This document shows, piece by piece, positions 28,709-39,559 of a DNA stretch of 64,000 bases. The stretch is taken from assembly GCF_030419005.1 (NCBI RefSeq), contig NZ_CP106951.1, positions 4,526,001 to 4,590,000 of the forward strand, in the 5' to 3' direction. The notes under the pieces were generated by a model. The model was not told where the DNA came from, did no database searches, and was given only the letters and a program-made list of their open reading frames with translations. The first letter of the stretch is position 1. Each line of letters opens with the position of its first letter. Both the position numbers and the translations under genes were made by a program. This DNA is from Eleftheria terrae (GTDB lineage Bacteria > Pseudomonadota > Gammaproteobacteria > Burkholderiales > Burkholderiaceae_C).

Positions 28709-30046
28709 TCACCTCTGCCGCTGCAGGAAGTCCAGCGCCAGCACCGACAGCAGGCGCACGCCGGTCGGCAGGGCCTCTTCGTTGAAGTCGAAGGCCGGCG
28801 AATGGTTGGCCGGCGCGCTCGCCGCTTCCTTGCCGGCCGGCGTGGCGCCCAGCACGAAGAAGAAGCCCGGCACCACCTTCTGGAACTCGGAGAAGTCCTC
28901 CGACCCGCTGATCTTGGGCACCGTCGTCAACCGGCCTCGCGCAGCCAGGGTCAAGGCCGGCAGCATCGCGTCGACGAGGGCCGGCGGGTTGCTCGTCACG
29001 CTGTAGGCGGTGGGGCTGAAGCTCACGCTGGCCCGCGCGCCGCTGGCGGCGGCGATGGACTCGGCGGTCGTCGTGATGCGCTGCTTGGCATCTGCCCGCA
29101 TCCCTTCGTCGAAGGTGCGCAGCGTGCCCAGCATCTCCACCGAGTCGGGGATGATGTTGTTGCGGTTGCCGCCGTGGATGGACGCGATGGTCAGCACCGC
29201 CGGCTCCTGGGTGATGTTGAGCTGGCGGCTGACCACCGCCTGCAGGCCGGTGACGATCTGGGCCGCGGCGAGCACCGGGTCCACCCCGGTCCACGGCGCC
29301 GAGCCGTGGGTGCCGCGGCCGTTGACCACGATACGCAGGCCGTCGGAGCCCGCCATCAGCGGGCCGCTGCGGTAGCCCACCGTGTGCAGCGGCAGGTTGG
29401 CCGTGAGGTGCAGGCCGAAGATGGCCTGCACGTCCTTCAGCGCGCCTTGCTCCACCATGGCCTTGGCGCCCCAGCTGCGCCCGGGCGCGCTGTCCGCGCC
29501 GTCGGGCTGGCCTTCCTCGGCAGGCTGGAAGATGAAGCGCACGGTGCCGGGCAGGCGGGCTTTCAGGCCAGCCAGCACCTCGGCCACGCCCATCAGGATG
29601 GCGGTGTGGCCGTCGTGCCCGCAGGCGTGCATCACCGGCGTCGCCTGGCCCTGGTGCATGCCGGTGGCGCGGGAGGCAAAAGGCAGGCCGGTGGCTTCCT
29701 GCAGCGGCAGGGCGTCCATGTCGGCCCGCAGGGCCACCGTCTTGCCGGGCAGCTCGCCCCGCAGCGTGCCCACCACGCCGGTGCCGCCGATGCCGGTCTG
29801 CACCTCCAGGCCGAGCCGGCGCAGGTGGGCCGCCACCAGCCGGGCGGTGCGCTGCTCCTGGCCCGACAGCTCGGGATGGGCATGGATGTCGCGACGCCAC
29901 TCGACCAGGTGCGGCGTGGCGGCAGCGATGCGCTCGTCCAGCAGTTGCAGCACGGCCGGCTCCAGCGAGGGGGCTGGCTCGGCCCGCGGTGCGCCGGCCG
30001 CAGCGAGCAACAGGCACAAGGCCAGGGGGCGGATGGCAACGAACAT
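28709..30046 (-). CDS. Secreted M20-family amidohydrolase/metallopeptidase
   Basis: Zinc amidohydrolase of the M20D type (hippurate hydrolase/IAA-amino acid hydrolase-like), 445 residues. A signal peptide of about 22 residues (ending APRAEP) predicts export to the periplasm. Motifs: RRDIHAHPELSGQE, ALRADMDALPLQE, VMHACGHDGHTAILMG (metal ligands), FIFQPAEEGQPDGADS (Glu pair), GRGTHGSAPW in the dimerisation domain, and ISGSEDFSEFQ near the C-terminus. Substrate unknown. It is 100 nt upstream (in coordinates) of pncC and 88 nt from the pullulanase gene. Confidence 0.9.
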   Translation of the reverse strand: MFVAIRPLALCLLLAAAGAPRAEPAPSLEPAVLQLLDERIAAATPHLVEWRRDIHAHPELSGQEQRTARLVAAHLRRLGLEVQTGIGGTGVVGTLRGELPGKTVALRADMDALPLQEATGLPFASRATGMHQGQATPVMHACGHDGHTAILMGVAEVLAGLKARLPGTVRFIFQPAEEGQPDGADSAPGRSWGAKAMVEQGALKDVQAIFGLHLTANLPLHTVGYRSGPLMAGSDGLRIVVNGRGTHGSAPWTGVDPVLAAAQIVTGLQAVVSRQLNITQEPAVLTIASIHGGNRNNIIPDSVEMLGTLRTFDEGMRADAKQRITTTAESIAAASGARASVSFSPTAYSVTSNPPALVDAMLPALTLAARGRLTTVPKISGSEDFSEFQKVVPGFFFVLGATPAGKEAASAPANHSPAFDFNEEALPTGVRLLSVLALDFLQRQR

Positions 30047-30134
30047 CGTCTGGACTCCTTCTTTCCGTGGCGGGCCAGGCGATGCTATGCGAGCCGCCCC
30101 CGGTGCGGCTCAGGGTGTGCCCCAGGGGCCCGTC

Positions 30135-33100
30135 TCAGCGCTTCACCACGTACACCAGCGCGGTGCGCGGCGGCACCGTGAAGGCGCCGGTGGCCGCGTC
30201 GTAGGCGGCCTGCTCGGCGGGCCGGCGGTCGGCGCCGTCGAGGTGCACCGGGTGCAGCCCATAGGCCTTGCCCTTCTCGGGCGCGATCGTCAGCGTATGC
30301 GTGGCCTTGTCGACGTTGATGAGGTACAGCACGTCGTCGAAGCCCGCGCCGTCCAGGCCGCGGCCGTCGAGGTGGCCGGCGATGACGGTCGGCTGCTGCG
30401 CCGGGCCGGTGTTGTGGAAGCGCAGGCGGGCTTGCACCTCGGCGGCGCTGCGCAGGCGGAACAGTGCGCTGCTGGCGCGGATGCGCAGCAGGTCGCGGAA
30501 CATGTCGCGGGCCTGCTCGATCTGGGGCCGCCCGGCCCGCAGCCGGGCCAGGTGGGCCGGTGCGAGCGTCTCGCGGGCCAGCGCCTCGTCGCCGCTGGGC
30601 GGCAGGCCGGTGCCGAAGTGGTTGGTGGCGTAGCTCCAGTCCAGGCGGTTGAACCAGTCGCCCGAGTTGTAGCTGTTGCTGTCCATCGACTTCGAGCGCA
30701 GCACGTCGCTGCCGGCATGGAAGTAGGCGATGCCCTGGCTGAAGCTGTTGAGCGCCGCCGCCAGCGCCTGGGCCCGCACGCGGTCCTCCAGGCTGGTGGA
30801 TTTCGGCAGCTTGGCGGCCAGTCCGTCCCAGAAGGTGCGGTTGTCGTGGTTCTCGTAGTAGTTCACCACCTCGTCCGGGGCGCTGGCGTAGCCGGCCGGC
30901 ACGTCGCCGTAGCGCAATTGGTCGCCCCGCTTCACGCTGCCGTCGCGGGCCTGGAAGCTGTAGCTGCGCAGGGAACCGGCCAGGCCGAGGCGGATGAGGT
31001 CGGCATGGTCCATCAGCTCCTCCACGGTGTGGCCGCTGGCCGACTCGTTCGGGTCGTAGAAGAGGCCGGTGACCCAGCCCTGCCGCTTGAAGGCCGTACC
31101 GTCGTCACAGCAGCCGCCGCCGCGAATGCGGTCGCGCGCCCGGTCGCTGAAGGTGCCGATGCCGCTGCCGTTGAGCGACAGCTGGGAGGCCTGCACGAAG
31201 CGGGCGCCATCCGCCACCTCGCCGAAGTTCCAGCCTTCACCGATCAGGTGGATGTCGCGGCCGGTGGCCGCCCGCACCTCCGCCTTCAGCTTCTCCATCA
31301 CCGCCCGCGGCTGGTGGCCCATCAGGTCGAAGCGGAACGAGTCGATGCGGTACTGGGTGGCCCAGGTACGCACCGAATCGATCATCAGCTTGGCCATCAT
31401 GGTGTTCTCGGTCGCGGTGTTGCCGCAGCCGCCGCAGGTCGAGTCGGCCACCGCGCCCTGGGCGCCCAGGCGGTGGTAATAGCCGGGCACGATGCGGTCG
31501 AGCACCGAGCGTGCGTTCTGGCCAGCGGCGAAGGTGTGGTTGTAGACCACGTCCATGCCCACCCGCAGGCCGGCCGCATGCAGTGCCTGCACCATCTGGC
31601 GGAACTCCAGGACGCGCCGGGCCCCGTCGGCTGCATCGGTGGCGTAGCTGCCCTCCGGCGCGGTGTAGTGGAAGGGGTCGTAGCCCCAGTTGTAGCAGTC
31701 GCTGTCCTTCACGGCCTTGAGGGCGTCGCGCGGGGCGGCGGAGTCGCTCGTGTCGGCCGAGAGCGCCGGCGTGGTGCAGCCGCTTTCCGGCACGCTGGCC
31801 AGGTCGTACACCGGCAGCAGGTGCACATCGGTCAGGCCGGCGCGGGCCAGGCCGGTGAGGTGCTTCATGCCGTTGGAGCCGGCTTCGGTGAAGGCCAGGT
31901 ACTTGCCGCGGTGGGCCGGGCTCACGCTGTCGTCGCTGATCGAGAAGTCGCGCACATGCAGCTCGTAGATCGACATGTCGACCTGCGCCGCCAGGCGGGG
32001 AGCGGCATGCTCATCCCAGCCGGCCGGCTTGAGGGCTGCCGCGTTCAGGTCGGCGATGTAGGCGCGCCTGGAATCGGTGGTCAGGCTCACCGCATAGGGG
32101 TCGGTGACGCGGTTGCGCACCACGCCGACGCCGTTGACGAACACCTCCACCAGGTAGGTGTAGTAACGGCCACCCAGGTCGCCGGCGGCGGACAGGCTCC
32201 AGACGCCGGTTGCCGCATCGCGCTGCATCGGCATCACCTGGCGGGCTGCGGCGCTGCCGTCGTCGTACACGCAGGCCAGCACCCGCTGCGCGGTCGGCGC
32301 CCACAGCTTCAGGGTGGTGGCGGGGGTGCCGGGCGTGGCGCCCAGGTCGTGCACCTCGGCCGCGCTGGCGAACTGGTCGTCCAGTGCACCGGCGATCTGC
32401 GTGCTGGTGGCATCCAGGGCGCGGCCTCCGGCATCCTCGCGCACCAGCACGAGCTGGTGGGACCGCAGGCCCGCCAGGCGCGCGAGATCGGCTTCGCCCA
32501 CGCTCAGGATCGGGCCGGCTGCCACGTACTTGAAGCGCTCCGCCGCCGGGGCCGGCACGCTTGCACCGGCTTGCAGGGGCAGCGCTCCGTCAGCCCCCTG
32601 CACCGGCGCGCCGCGGTTGATCACAATTTGCCCGGTGGCCGAGTGGTAGAGCTTGTAGGTGCCCTCCGCGGCCTGGCCCGGCCACTGCAGCAGCCGCCGG
32701 TTCAGCCAGACGGCGCTGGCCTGCCCGAGCTGCAGCTTGCCGATGTCGGACTCGGCCGGGTAGACGGTGGCATCTTCCTGCAGCACCCAGACATGGCCCA
32801 CGCGGCCCTCGATCTTCAGGTTGGCGAAGCGCACCACCGTGTCGCTGGCGCGCCCGTCCTTGTCGTCGACACCCGGATTGCCGGCGCCCGGCAAGCCATG
32901 GATGATGAAGCTCAGGGCCTGGCGTTGCGCGTCGGCCGTGGGGTTGAGCACGGGGATGTCGAACACCGCCTCGTCGCCGTCGACGGTGTAGCCGGGCATC
33001 TTGCTGAGCGGCACCGGCTGGCCCCATTGGTTGAGCTCGGTGTCTTGCAGCGGCAGGCGGCTGCGGTCGATGCCGTTGCCGTCCCACAGGTGCAGTCCCC

Positions 33101-33392
33101 AGCGCTGGTACTGGCCATCACGCCGCTTGTAGTGCACCCGCACGGTCTCGATGTCCGGCGTGCCGACGACGGCGGGCACCGAGCCCGGCACCGCGTGCAG
33201 GACAGTCTCGGTGCTGCTGGCATTGCAGAAGGCCAGCTCGGCAGGCGTTTCGGCGGGGGGCGGCGTGCCGGGCCCGGGCTCCTGCGGGTCCGAGCCCGAG
33301 CCGCCGCCACAGGCGGCCAGCAGCAAGGCGGCGGTGAGCGACAGCAGCGGCATGGGGGCACGCCTCGGTGAGGCGGACGGAGGGGTCGGCAT
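30135..33392 (-). CDS. Pullulanase-type alpha-1,6-glucosidase lipoprotein (GH13)
   Basis: Debranching enzyme acting on alpha-1,6 links of pullulan, glycogen or starch, 1,085 residues. Lipobox LAAC with Cys28 followed by a Gly/Ser/Pro linker predicts an outer-membrane or surface lipoprotein. An N-terminal CBM41-like region starts around [24 protein letters not shown]48-like region follows near [19 protein letters not shown]. The GH13 barrel shows DVVYNHT (about 614-620), FRFDLMGH with the nucleophile Asp (about 686-693), IGEGW with the acid/base Glu (about 717-721) and YYENHDNR (about 845-852). Length and order match secreted type I pullulanases. Confidence 0.93.
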   Translation of the reverse strand: MPTPPSASPRRAPMPLLSLTAALLLAACGGGSGSDPQEPGPGTPPPAETPAELAFCNASSTETVLHAVPGSVPAVVGTPDIETVRVHYKRRDGQYQRWGLHLWDGNGIDRSRLPLQDTELNQWGQPVPLSKMPGYTVDGDEAVFDIPVLNPTADAQRQALSFIIHGLPGAGNPGVDDKDGRASDTVVRFANLKIEGRVGHVWVLQEDATVYPAESDIGKLQLGQASAVWLNRRLLQWPGQAAEGTYKLYHSATGQIVINRGAPVQGADGALPLQAGASVPAPAAERFKYVAAGPILSVGEADLARLAGLRSHQLVLVREDAGGRALDATSTQIAGALDDQFASAAEVHDLGATPGTPATTLKLWAPTAQRVLACVYDDGSAAARQVMPMQRDAATGVWSLSAAGDLGGRYYTYLVEVFVNGVGVVRNRVTDPYAVSLTTDSRRAYIADLNAAALKPAGWDEHAAPRLAAQVDMSIYELHVRDFSISDDSVSPAHRGKYLAFTEAGSNGMKHLTGLARAGLTDVHLLPVYDLASVPESGCTTPALSADTSDSAAPRDALKAVKDSDCYNWGYDPFHYTAPEGSYATDAADGARRVLEFRQMVQALHAAGLRVGMDVVYNHTFAAGQNARSVLDRIVPGYYHRLGAQGAVADSTCGGCGNTATENTMMAKLMIDSVRTWATQYRIDSFRFDLMGHQPRAVMEKLKAEVRAATGRDIHLIGEGWNFGEVADGARFVQASQLSLNGSGIGTFSDRARDRIRGGGCCDDGTAFKRQGWVTGLFYDPNESASGHTVEELMDHADLIRLGLAGSLRSYSFQARDGSVKRGDQLRYGDVPAGYASAPDEVVNYYENHDNRTFWDGLAAKLPKSTSLEDRVRAQALAAALNSFSQGIAYFHAGSDVLRSKSMDSNSYNSGDWFNRLDWSYATNHFGTGLPPSGDEALARETLAPAHLARLRAGRPQIEQARDMFRDLLRIRASSALFRLRSAAEVQARLRFHNTGPAQQPTVIAGHLDGRGLDGAGFDDVLYLINVDKATHTLTIAPEKGKAYGLHPVHLDGADRRPAEQAAYDAATGAFTVPPRTALVYVVKR

Positions 33393-33742
33393 CTAAGTGT
33401 CTTCCTTGTTCGTGGGTGCGGACTGGCGGCCGCCCGGCGCGGCACCGGCGTCGGCTCCCGGGGCAAGGGCGGCAAGCCGGTGTGCAGGCATGCTAAGGAA
33501 GCCGAACTACAGCCATCATTCAGGTTTTCCCGAGTCCTTCTCAAGTGGTTACCTATGTAGTTGCTGTAGTGACAGCTAACTAAGTAGCCAAATTACGAAG
33601 TGGTTCGGCAACTGCAGAAGCTCTGAAGCATTTGGTCAAAGCACTTTTGCAGAAGCCCCGGTGCGGGGGGCAGCTGCTGCACTGCGGTACGATTGCTGTT
33701 TAAGTGCCGTTACAACCGCGCCCCCACGCGCCCGGAGCCCCC
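33393..33742. other. Divergent intergenic region, locally AT-rich
   Basis: About 350 nt between the pullulanase gene (minus) and the FAD oxidoreductase gene (plus). From about 33490 to 33660 it is visibly richer in A+T than the rest of the window and has no ORF that looks real. It should carry both promoters and contains the palindromes ACTACAG/CTGTAGT (33506-33512, 33564-33570) and the hairpin-like site at 33558-33582. No promoter hexamers are convincing. Confidence 0.5.
33558..33582. promoter_or_regulatory. Imperfect palindrome in the pullulanase/oxidoreductase divergent region
   Basis: TAGTTGCTGT-AGTG-ACAGC(T)AACTA: ten complementary bases on each side, with one extra T at 33577. It lies about 165 nt upstream of either start. 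It is a candidate regulator-binding site or RNA hairpin; no family is assigned. Confidence 0.4.
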
Positions 33743-36700
33743 TTGAACGCCCCGCTCCCCCTCAAGGACATCGCCGCCGACCTGGATGCGGCCCACGCAT
33801 CGCCGCGGCTGCGCGAGATCCCCTATAACTACACCTCGTTCTCCGACCGCGAGATCGTCATCCGCATCCTCGGCCCGCGGGCCTGGGAGTTGCTCAGCCG
33901 GCTGCGCGAGGAGCGCCAGACCGGGCGTTCCGCCCGCATGCTCTACGAGGTGCTGGGCGACATCTGGGTGGTGCAGCGCAACCCCTACCTGCAAGACGAC
34001 CTGCTCGACAATCCGAGGCGCCGGCAGCTGCTGATCGACGCGCTGCACCACCGCCTGAAGGAGGTCGAGCGCCGCCGCACGCCGGGGGCCGACTCCGGGC
34101 GCGACGCGCTGGTGGGCGAGCTGCTGCTGGTGGCCCGCGAGGCGGTGGGCAGCTTCGCCCGCCAGTTCGAGACGGTGGCCGAGCTGCGCCGCCGCGCCAT
34201 CAAGGTGCTGGGCCGGCATACCGCACGCGACAACATCAAGTTCGATGGCCTGAGCCGCGTCTCGCATGTGACGGACGCGACCGACTGGCGGGTGGAGTAC
34301 CCCTTCGTCGTGCTCACGCCCGACACCGAGGCCGAGACGGCCCTGCTGGTGAAGGGCTGCATCGAGCTGGGCCTGACCATCATTCCGCGCGGCGGCGGCA
34401 CCGGCTACACCGGTGGCGCGGTCCCGCTGACCTGGCAATCGGCCGTCATCAACACCGAGAAGCTGGAAGCGATGACCGAGGTCGAGCTGGTGGCGCTGCC
34501 GGGCGTGGACCGCCCCGTGGCGACCATCCACACGGAGGCCGGCGTGGTGACGCAGCGGGTGGCCGATGCGGCCGAGCGCGGCGGCCATGTGTTCGCGGTC
34601 GACCCGACCTCGGCCGAGGCCTCCTGCATCGGCGGCAACATCGCAATGAACGCTGGCGGCAAGAAGGCCGTGCTGTGGGGCACCGCGCTCGACAACCTGG
34701 CCTCCTGGCGCATGGTGACGCCCGAGGCCCAGTGGTTGGAGGTGGTGCGGCTGAACCACAACCTGGGCAAGATCCACGACGTCGAGGTGGCCAGCTTCGA
34801 GCTGCGCTACTTCGAGGCCGACGGCAAGACGCCGGTGCGCACGGAGCGGCTCGACATCCCCGGCCGCACCTTCCGCAAGGAGGGCCTGGGCAAGGACGTC
34901 ACCGACAAGTTCCTGGCCGGCCTGCCTGGCATCCAGAAGGAGGGCTGCGACGGCCTGATCACCTCCGCCCGCTGGGTGGTGCACCGCATGCCGGCGCACA
35001 CCCGCACGGTGTGCCTGGAGTTCTTCGGCAACGCCAAGGACGCGGTGCCCAGCATCGTCGAGATCAAGGACTTCATGTTCGCCGAGCAGAAGCGCGGCGG
35101 CGCCATCCTGGCCGGGCTGGAGCACCTGGACGACCGCTACCTGAAGGCGGTGGGCTATGCCACCAAGTCCAAGCGCAACGTCGGCGGCAATGGCCTGCCG
35201 AAGATGGTGCTGATCGGCGACATCGTCGGCGACGATCCGGACGTGGTGGCCCGCGCCGCCTCCGAGGTGGTGCGCCTGGCCAACGGCCGCTCGGGCGAGG
35301 GTTTCGTGGCGGTGTCGCCCGACGCGCGCAAGAAGTTCTGGCTCGACCGCAAGCGCACTGCGGCCATCTCGCGCCACACCAACGCCTTCAAGATCAACGA
35401 GGACGTGGTGATCCCGCTGCCCCGCATGGGCGAATACACCGAGGGCATCGAGCGCATCAACGTCGAGCTGTCGCTGCGCAACAAGCTCACGCTGGTCGAG
35501 CGGCTGGACGCCTTCTTCTGTGCCGGCAGCCTGCCGCTGGGCAAGACCGACGACGCCAACGACATCCCTAGCGCCGAGCTGCTGGAAGACCGGGTGCAGC
35601 AGGCGCTGGCGGTGATCCGCGAGGTCGGCGGGCTGTGGCAGCGCTGGCTGACCCAGCTCGACCGCGTGCAGCCCGACACTGGCCGCAGCTACTTCGCGCA
35701 GCTGCAGGACTACAGCCTGCGCGCCTCCTGGAAGACCCAGCTGCTGAAGCCGCTGCAGGGCATCTTCGCGGGTGCCGCCTTTGCGCCGGTGATCGAGGAA
35801 TGCCGGCGCATCCACAAGGACGTGCTGCGCGGCCGCGTCTGGGTGGCGCTGCACATGCATGCCGGCGACGGCAACGTGCACACCAACATCCCGGTCAACA
35901 GCGACAACTACGAGATGCTGCAGACCGCCCATGAGGCAGTGGGCCGCATCATGAAGCTGGCGCGCAGCCTGGATGGCGTGATCTCGGGCGAGCACGGCAT
36001 CGGCATCACCAAGCTGGAGTTCCTCACCGACGCGGAGATCCGCGACTTCACCGCCTACAAGCGCAAGGTCGATCCCGAGGGCCGCTTCAACAAGGGCAAG
36101 CTGATGCGCGAGCCCGGCCTGTTCGCCGACCTGACCAATGCCTACACGCCCAGCTTCGGGCTGATGGGGCATGAGTCGCTGATCATGCAGCAGTCGGACA
36201 TCGGCGCCATCTCGCACTCCATCAAGGACTGCCTGCGCTGCGGCAAGTGCAAGCCGGTCTGCGCCACCCATGTGCCGCGTGCCAACCTGCTCTACAGCCC
36301 GCGCAACAAGATCCTGGCCACCTCGCTGCTGATCGAGGCCTTCCTCTATGAGGAGCAGACGCGCCGCGGCGTGTCCATCAAGCACTGGGAGGAGTTCGAG
36401 GACGTCGGCGACCACTGCACGGTGTGCCACAAGTGCGCCACGCCCTGCCCGGTGAAGATCGACTTCGGCGACGTGTCGATGAACATGCGCAACCTGCTGC
36501 GCAAGATGGGCAAGAAGAGCTTCCGCCCGGGCAACAAGATGGCGATGATGATGCTCAATGCCACCCGCCCCGAGACCATCAAGCTGCTGCGCACCGCGAT
36601 GGTGGACGTCGGCTTCAAGGCCCAGCGCCTGGCCAACGACGTGCTGCGCGGGCTGGCCCGGCGGCAGACGGCCAAGCCGCCGGCGACCGTGGGCCCGGCA

Positions 36701-37642
36701 CCGGTCAAGGAGCAGGTGATCCACTTCATCAACAAGAAGATGCCGGGCGGCCTGCCGAAGAAGACCGCCCGGGCGCTGCTGGACATCGAGGACAAGGACT
36801 ACGTCCCCATCATCCGCAACCCGAAGTCGACCACCGCCGACAGCGAGGCGGTGTTCTATTTCCCCGGTTGCGGCTCGGAGCGGCTGTTCTCGCAGGTGGG
36901 GCTGGCCACCCAGGCCATGCTCTGGCATGCCGGTGTGCAGACGGTGCTGCCGCCGGGCTACCTGTGCTGCGGCTACCCGCAGCGCGGCTCGGGCCAGTTC
37001 GACAAGGCCGAGAAGATCATCACGGACAACCGCGTGCTGTTCCACCGCGTGGCCAACACCTTGAACTACCTGGACATCAAGACCGTGGTGGTCAGCTGTG
37101 GCACCTGCTACGACCAGCTGCAGGGCTATGAGTTCGAGAAGATCTTCCCCGGCTGCCGCATCATCGACATCCACGAGTTCCTGCTGGAGAAGGGCCTGAA
37201 GATCGAGTCCAAGGGCGCCTACCTCTACCACGACCCCTGCCACAGCCCGATGAAGCTGCAGGACCCGATGAAGACCGTCAAAGCCCTGGTCGGCGAGCAG
37301 GTGCAGAAGAACGAGCGCTGCTGCGGCGAGTCCGGCACGCTGGGCGTGACGCGGCCGGACATCTCCACCCAGATCCGCTTCCGCAAGGAAGAGGAGCTGC
37401 GCAAGGGCGAGGCCGCCCTGCGCGCCAGCGGCGCGGTGGGCGCCCGGGAGAACGTGAAGATCCTCACCTCCTGCCCGAGCTGCCTGCAAGGCCTCAGCCG
37501 GTATGGCAACGACCTGAACAACGGGCTGCTGGAAGCCGACTACATCGTGGTCGAGATGGCGCGCCAGATCCTGGGCCAGCAGTGGCTGCCCGAGTACGTG
37601 AAGCAGGCCAACGACGGCGGCATCGAGCGCGTGCTGGTCTGA
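33743..37642 (+). CDS. DUF3683-type FAD-linked oxidase fused to iron-sulfur/cysteine-rich module
   Basis: Large flavin/iron-sulfur oxidoreductase, 1,299 residues from the TTG at 33743, which has GGAG five bases upstream. A GTG at 33704 in the same frame lacks a ribosome site. Order: N-terminal DUF3683-like block ([21 protein letters not shown]); PCMH FAD domain with [15 protein letters not shown] near 215; FAD-oxidase C domain with [16 protein letters not shown] and GEHGIGITK; two ferredoxin-type clusters, [11 protein letters not shown] near 830 and [12 protein letters not shown] near 892; then CCG domains ([34 protein letters not shown]). The layout equals GlcD plus GlcF or D-lactate dehydrogenase in one chain; the hydroxy-acid substrate is unknown. 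A strong terminator follows. Confidence 0.88.
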   Translation: MNAPLPLKDIAADLDAAHASPRLREIPYNYTSFSDREIVIRILGPRAWELLSRLREERQTGRSARMLYEVLGDIWVVQRNPYLQDDLLDNPRRRQLLIDALHHRLKEVERRRTPGADSGRDALVGELLLVAREAVGSFARQFETVAELRRRAIKVLGRHTARDNIKFDGLSRVSHVTDATDWRVEYPFVVLTPDTEAETALLVKGCIELGLTIIPRGGGTGYTGGAVPLTWQSAVINTEKLEAMTEVELVALPGVDRPVATIHTEAGVVTQRVADAAERGGHVFAVDPTSAEASCIGGNIAMNAGGKKAVLWGTALDNLASWRMVTPEAQWLEVVRLNHNLGKIHDVEVASFELRYFEADGKTPVRTERLDIPGRTFRKEGLGKDVTDKFLAGLPGIQKEGCDGLITSARWVVHRMPAHTRTVCLEFFGNAKDAVPSIVEIKDFMFAEQKRGGAILAGLEHLDDRYLKAVGYATKSKRNVGGNGLPKMVLIGDIVGDDPDVVARAASEVVRLANGRSGEGFVAVSPDARKKFWLDRKRTAAISRHTNAFKINEDVVIPLPRMGEYTEGIERINVELSLRNKLTLVERLDAFFCAGSLPLGKTDDANDIPSAELLEDRVQQALAVIREVGGLWQRWLTQLDRVQPDTGRSYFAQLQDYSLRASWKTQLLKPLQGIFAGAAFAPVIEECRRIHKDVLRGRVWVALHMHAGDGNVHTNIPVNSDNYEMLQTAHEAVGRIMKLARSLDGVISGEHGIGITKLEFLTDAEIRDFTAYKRKVDPEGRFNKGKLMREPGLFADLTNAYTPSFGLMGHESLIMQQSDIGAISHSIKDCLRCGKCKPVCATHVPRANLLYSPRNKILATSLLIEAFLYEEQTRRGVSIKHWEEFEDVGDHCTVCHKCATPCPVKIDFGDVSMNMRNLLRKMGKKSFRPGNKMAMMMLNATRPETIKLLRTAMVDVGFKAQRLANDVLRGLARRQTAKPPATVGPAPVKEQVIHFINKKMPGGLPKKTARALLDIEDKDYVPIIRNPKSTTADSEAVFYFPGCGSERLFSQVGLATQAMLWHAGVQTVLPPGYLCCGYPQRGSGQFDKAEKIITDNRVLFHRVANTLNYLDIKTVVVSCGTCYDQLQGYEFEKIFPGCRIIDIHEFLLEKGLKIESKGAYLYHDPCHSPMKLQDPMKTVKALVGEQVQKNERCCGESGTLGVTRPDISTQIRFRKEEELRKGEAALRASGAVGARENVKILTSCPSCLQGLSRYGNDLNNGLLEADYIVVEMARQILGQQWLPEYVKQANDGGIERVLV

Positions 37643-37666
37643 CCGGCCGAAGCGCCGCCCCTTGCG

Positions 37667-37692
37667 ACGCCCCGCAGCCGCGGGGCGTTTTC
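37667..37692 (+). terminator. Intrinsic terminator after the FAD oxidoreductase gene
   Basis: ACGCCCCGC-AGCC-GCGGGGCGT, a perfect 9-bp stem with a 4-nt loop, followed by TTTC and ATT. It lies 25 nt after the stop codon and between convergent genes. Confidence 0.88.
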
Positions 37693-37768
37693 ATTGTTGG
37701 ACCGGCCTGGCGCGCGCTTGGTCGTCGGGTCTGGCGCGGGCATGAGCGAATCGCCCGTTCCACGCCTG

Positions 37769-39442
37769 TCATTCCGGCCGCACGCTGAACGACTGTGGTG
37801 GCAGTCCCTGGCAATGGCGCAGCCAGGCGCGCCGGAAGGCCTGCTCCCACCAGCGCGCCTGCAGGGCGGGGTTGCGGGCGGCGCCGGGGCGGGTGCCGTC
37901 CGGCTGGTGCTCGCGCAGCGTCTGCCGCCACCGTTCGCGCAGCGCCGGGTCGGCCGCCCATCGGGCCACCAGGTCGACATAGGCGCGTGGCGTGTCGACG
38001 CAGGCCTCGCCCAGTCCCATCGCGTCCAGGATCGCGTGGCCAATGCGCCCGGCCGGGCCGCTGCCGCGCAGCGACACGGCCGGCAGTCCTTGCGAGAGCG
38101 CCTCCAGCAGGGTGGTGTGGCCGCCCATCGGCGTGGCGTCGAGGAAGAGGTCGGCCTGGCCGAGCCGCGCCATGTGTTCCGGCCAGTCCACCGTCTGGCA
38201 CACCACCTGGCGTTCCGGGCCGATGCCGCGCTGCGCCATCGCTGCCTGCCAGGCAGCCTCCGGGTGCGGCCGCACGCGCACACGCCACAGCACGGCATCG
38301 GGGCAGCGGTGCAGCACCGCCGCCCACAGGTCGGCGCATTCGGGCGACCACTTGTAGTTCTGGTGGGTGGCGGCCAGCACCAGCTTGCCGTCCGGCAGGC
38401 CCAGCTCGGCCCGGCTCGGACGCTGCGGGCGCTGCTCCATCAGTTCGCCCAGCACGAAGGTGGTGGCCGGCAGCTCGATCAGCGCCTCGTCCCAGTGGTG
38501 GCGCACGTCGGGCGGCACGGTCAGCGGGTCGCAGGCGGTGTAGTCGACCAGGCCTCGGCCGTGCGGGTAGTAGGAGGCCAGTCCGTTGATCGCAATCGGC
38601 ACCGGGCGCCAGGGCAGCACCTCGGCAATCGGTGTTTCCTGGAAGCTGCCCAGCACCCAGAGGATGTCGAAGCGCTCGGCGCGCAGTTGCTCGGCGATGT
38701 CGGCGGCGTCCAGCCCGGGCCAGTCGCGCCAGTCGTCGCACAGGCTGCGCATGTCCTCGGTGTAGCGGTCCTGGCGCGCGTCGAGGTAGACGCCGGTCAG
38801 GTGCAGCTGGCGGCGGTCGAGCCGGGCCACCAGGTCACGATGCAGGTAGTAGGTGGGATGGCGGCGCCATTCGCCTGACAGCAGCGCGATGCGCAGGCGC
38901 CGCGTGGCCTCGCCCGGAGGCGGCGGGGGCAGCGGCGCCGGCCGGGCGGCCGGGCGGTAATCGTCGGCGAAGCGGCGTGACAGTGCGGCGATGAGGGCAT
39001 CCTCGCGGCCGAAGGAGAAGGCGTCGAACACCAGCGAGCGGTGCAGCGGCACGCCGGCCCGCTGGCCGGCGATGGTCTGCAGGGCGGCCGTGAAGGCGGG
39101 CCGGTACTCCCAGCGGCCCTGGCGCATCGCGAAGGCGCACAGCAGGGCCTGGATCTGGTGGGCGTCCCAGCCAATGGCGAGCACCTCGGACAGCGCCCGG
39201 TCGATCTGCGGGTGGGCGAGCAGGGCATGCCGTTCCTCGGCAGCGATGTAGCGCACCGTCTCGGTGGAGGCGCGCAGCTCGCCAATGGCAGCCAGCGTGC
39301 AGCCATAGCCGAACCAGATGGAAGGCGTCACCTGCTCGGGCGGCAGGGCATCGAGCACCGCCTCGAACAGCCGGCAGGCCGACTGGAAGTCCGCGCCCGC
39401 CAGGGCCTGGCGGGCGAGGGCGAGCGCCTCGGCCGCCGTCAT
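37769..39442 (-). CDS. SPINDLY-type O-GlcNAc transferase-like protein
   Basis: Probable GT41-family glycosyltransferase, 557 residues from the ATG at 39442. Residues 1-150 are helical and TPR-like. A Pro-rich linker PAPLPPPPPGEATRR follows, then the GT41 catalytic region: LRIALLSGEWRRHPTYYL, FDILWVLGSFQETPI, LASYYPHGRGLVDYTACDPL, LVLAATHQNYKWSPEC, LFLDATPMGGHTTLLEALSQGLP. In the family, the HX-N/KxSP region and the DATPxGGHTT loop bind UDP-sugar. Here NYKWSP and MGGHTT are present. Targets are unknown; bacterial members have been tied to protein or glycan modification. The upstream region is shared with the divergent HIT gene. Confidence 0.82.
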   Translation of the reverse strand: MTAAEALALARQALAGADFQSACRLFEAVLDALPPEQVTPSIWFGYGCTLAAIGELRASTETVRYIAAEERHALLAHPQIDRALSEVLAIGWDAHQIQALLCAFAMRQGRWEYRPAFTAALQTIAGQRAGVPLHRSLVFDAFSFGREDALIAALSRRFADDYRPAARPAPLPPPPPGEATRRLRIALLSGEWRRHPTYYLHRDLVARLDRRQLHLTGVYLDARQDRYTEDMRSLCDDWRDWPGLDAADIAEQLRAERFDILWVLGSFQETPIAEVLPWRPVPIAINGLASYYPHGRGLVDYTACDPLTVPPDVRHHWDEALIELPATTFVLGELMEQRPQRPSRAELGLPDGKLVLAATHQNYKWSPECADLWAAVLHRCPDAVLWRVRVRPHPEAAWQAAMAQRGIGPERQVVCQTVDWPEHMARLGQADLFLDATPMGGHTTLLEALSQGLPAVSLRGSGPAGRIGHAILDAMGLGEACVDTPRAYVDLVARWAADPALRERWRQTLREHQPDGTRPGAARNPALQARWWEQAFRRAWLRHCQGLPPQSFSVRPE

Positions 39443-39559
39443 CGGCGGCTCCCTGCGGGGGCGGCCCCGCGTGCGCCGCGATAATGCGGGCCGTCGCGCC
39501 GGGCAAGGCCGGGCGCACGCCGCAACCGGCGGGCCCGGCTCGAAAACTGGAAGAACACC

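Noticed and set aside
29382..33371. 1,329-codon plus-strand frame over the M20 and pullulanase genes
   Set aside because: It spans two well-identified minus-strand genes and their gap, and the translation has no recognisable domain.
33704..33742. GTG at 33704 as start of the FAD oxidoreductase
   Set aside because: No Shine-Dalgarno precedes it, while TTG 33743 has GGAG at the right distance; this stays uncertain by 13 codons.
33710..37489. 1,259-codon open frame antisense to the FAD oxidoreductase gene
   Set aside because: His/Arg/Leu/Gln-rich translation without motifs; typical antisense shadow in GC-rich DNA. The plus-strand frame has complete FAD and iron-sulfur motifs.
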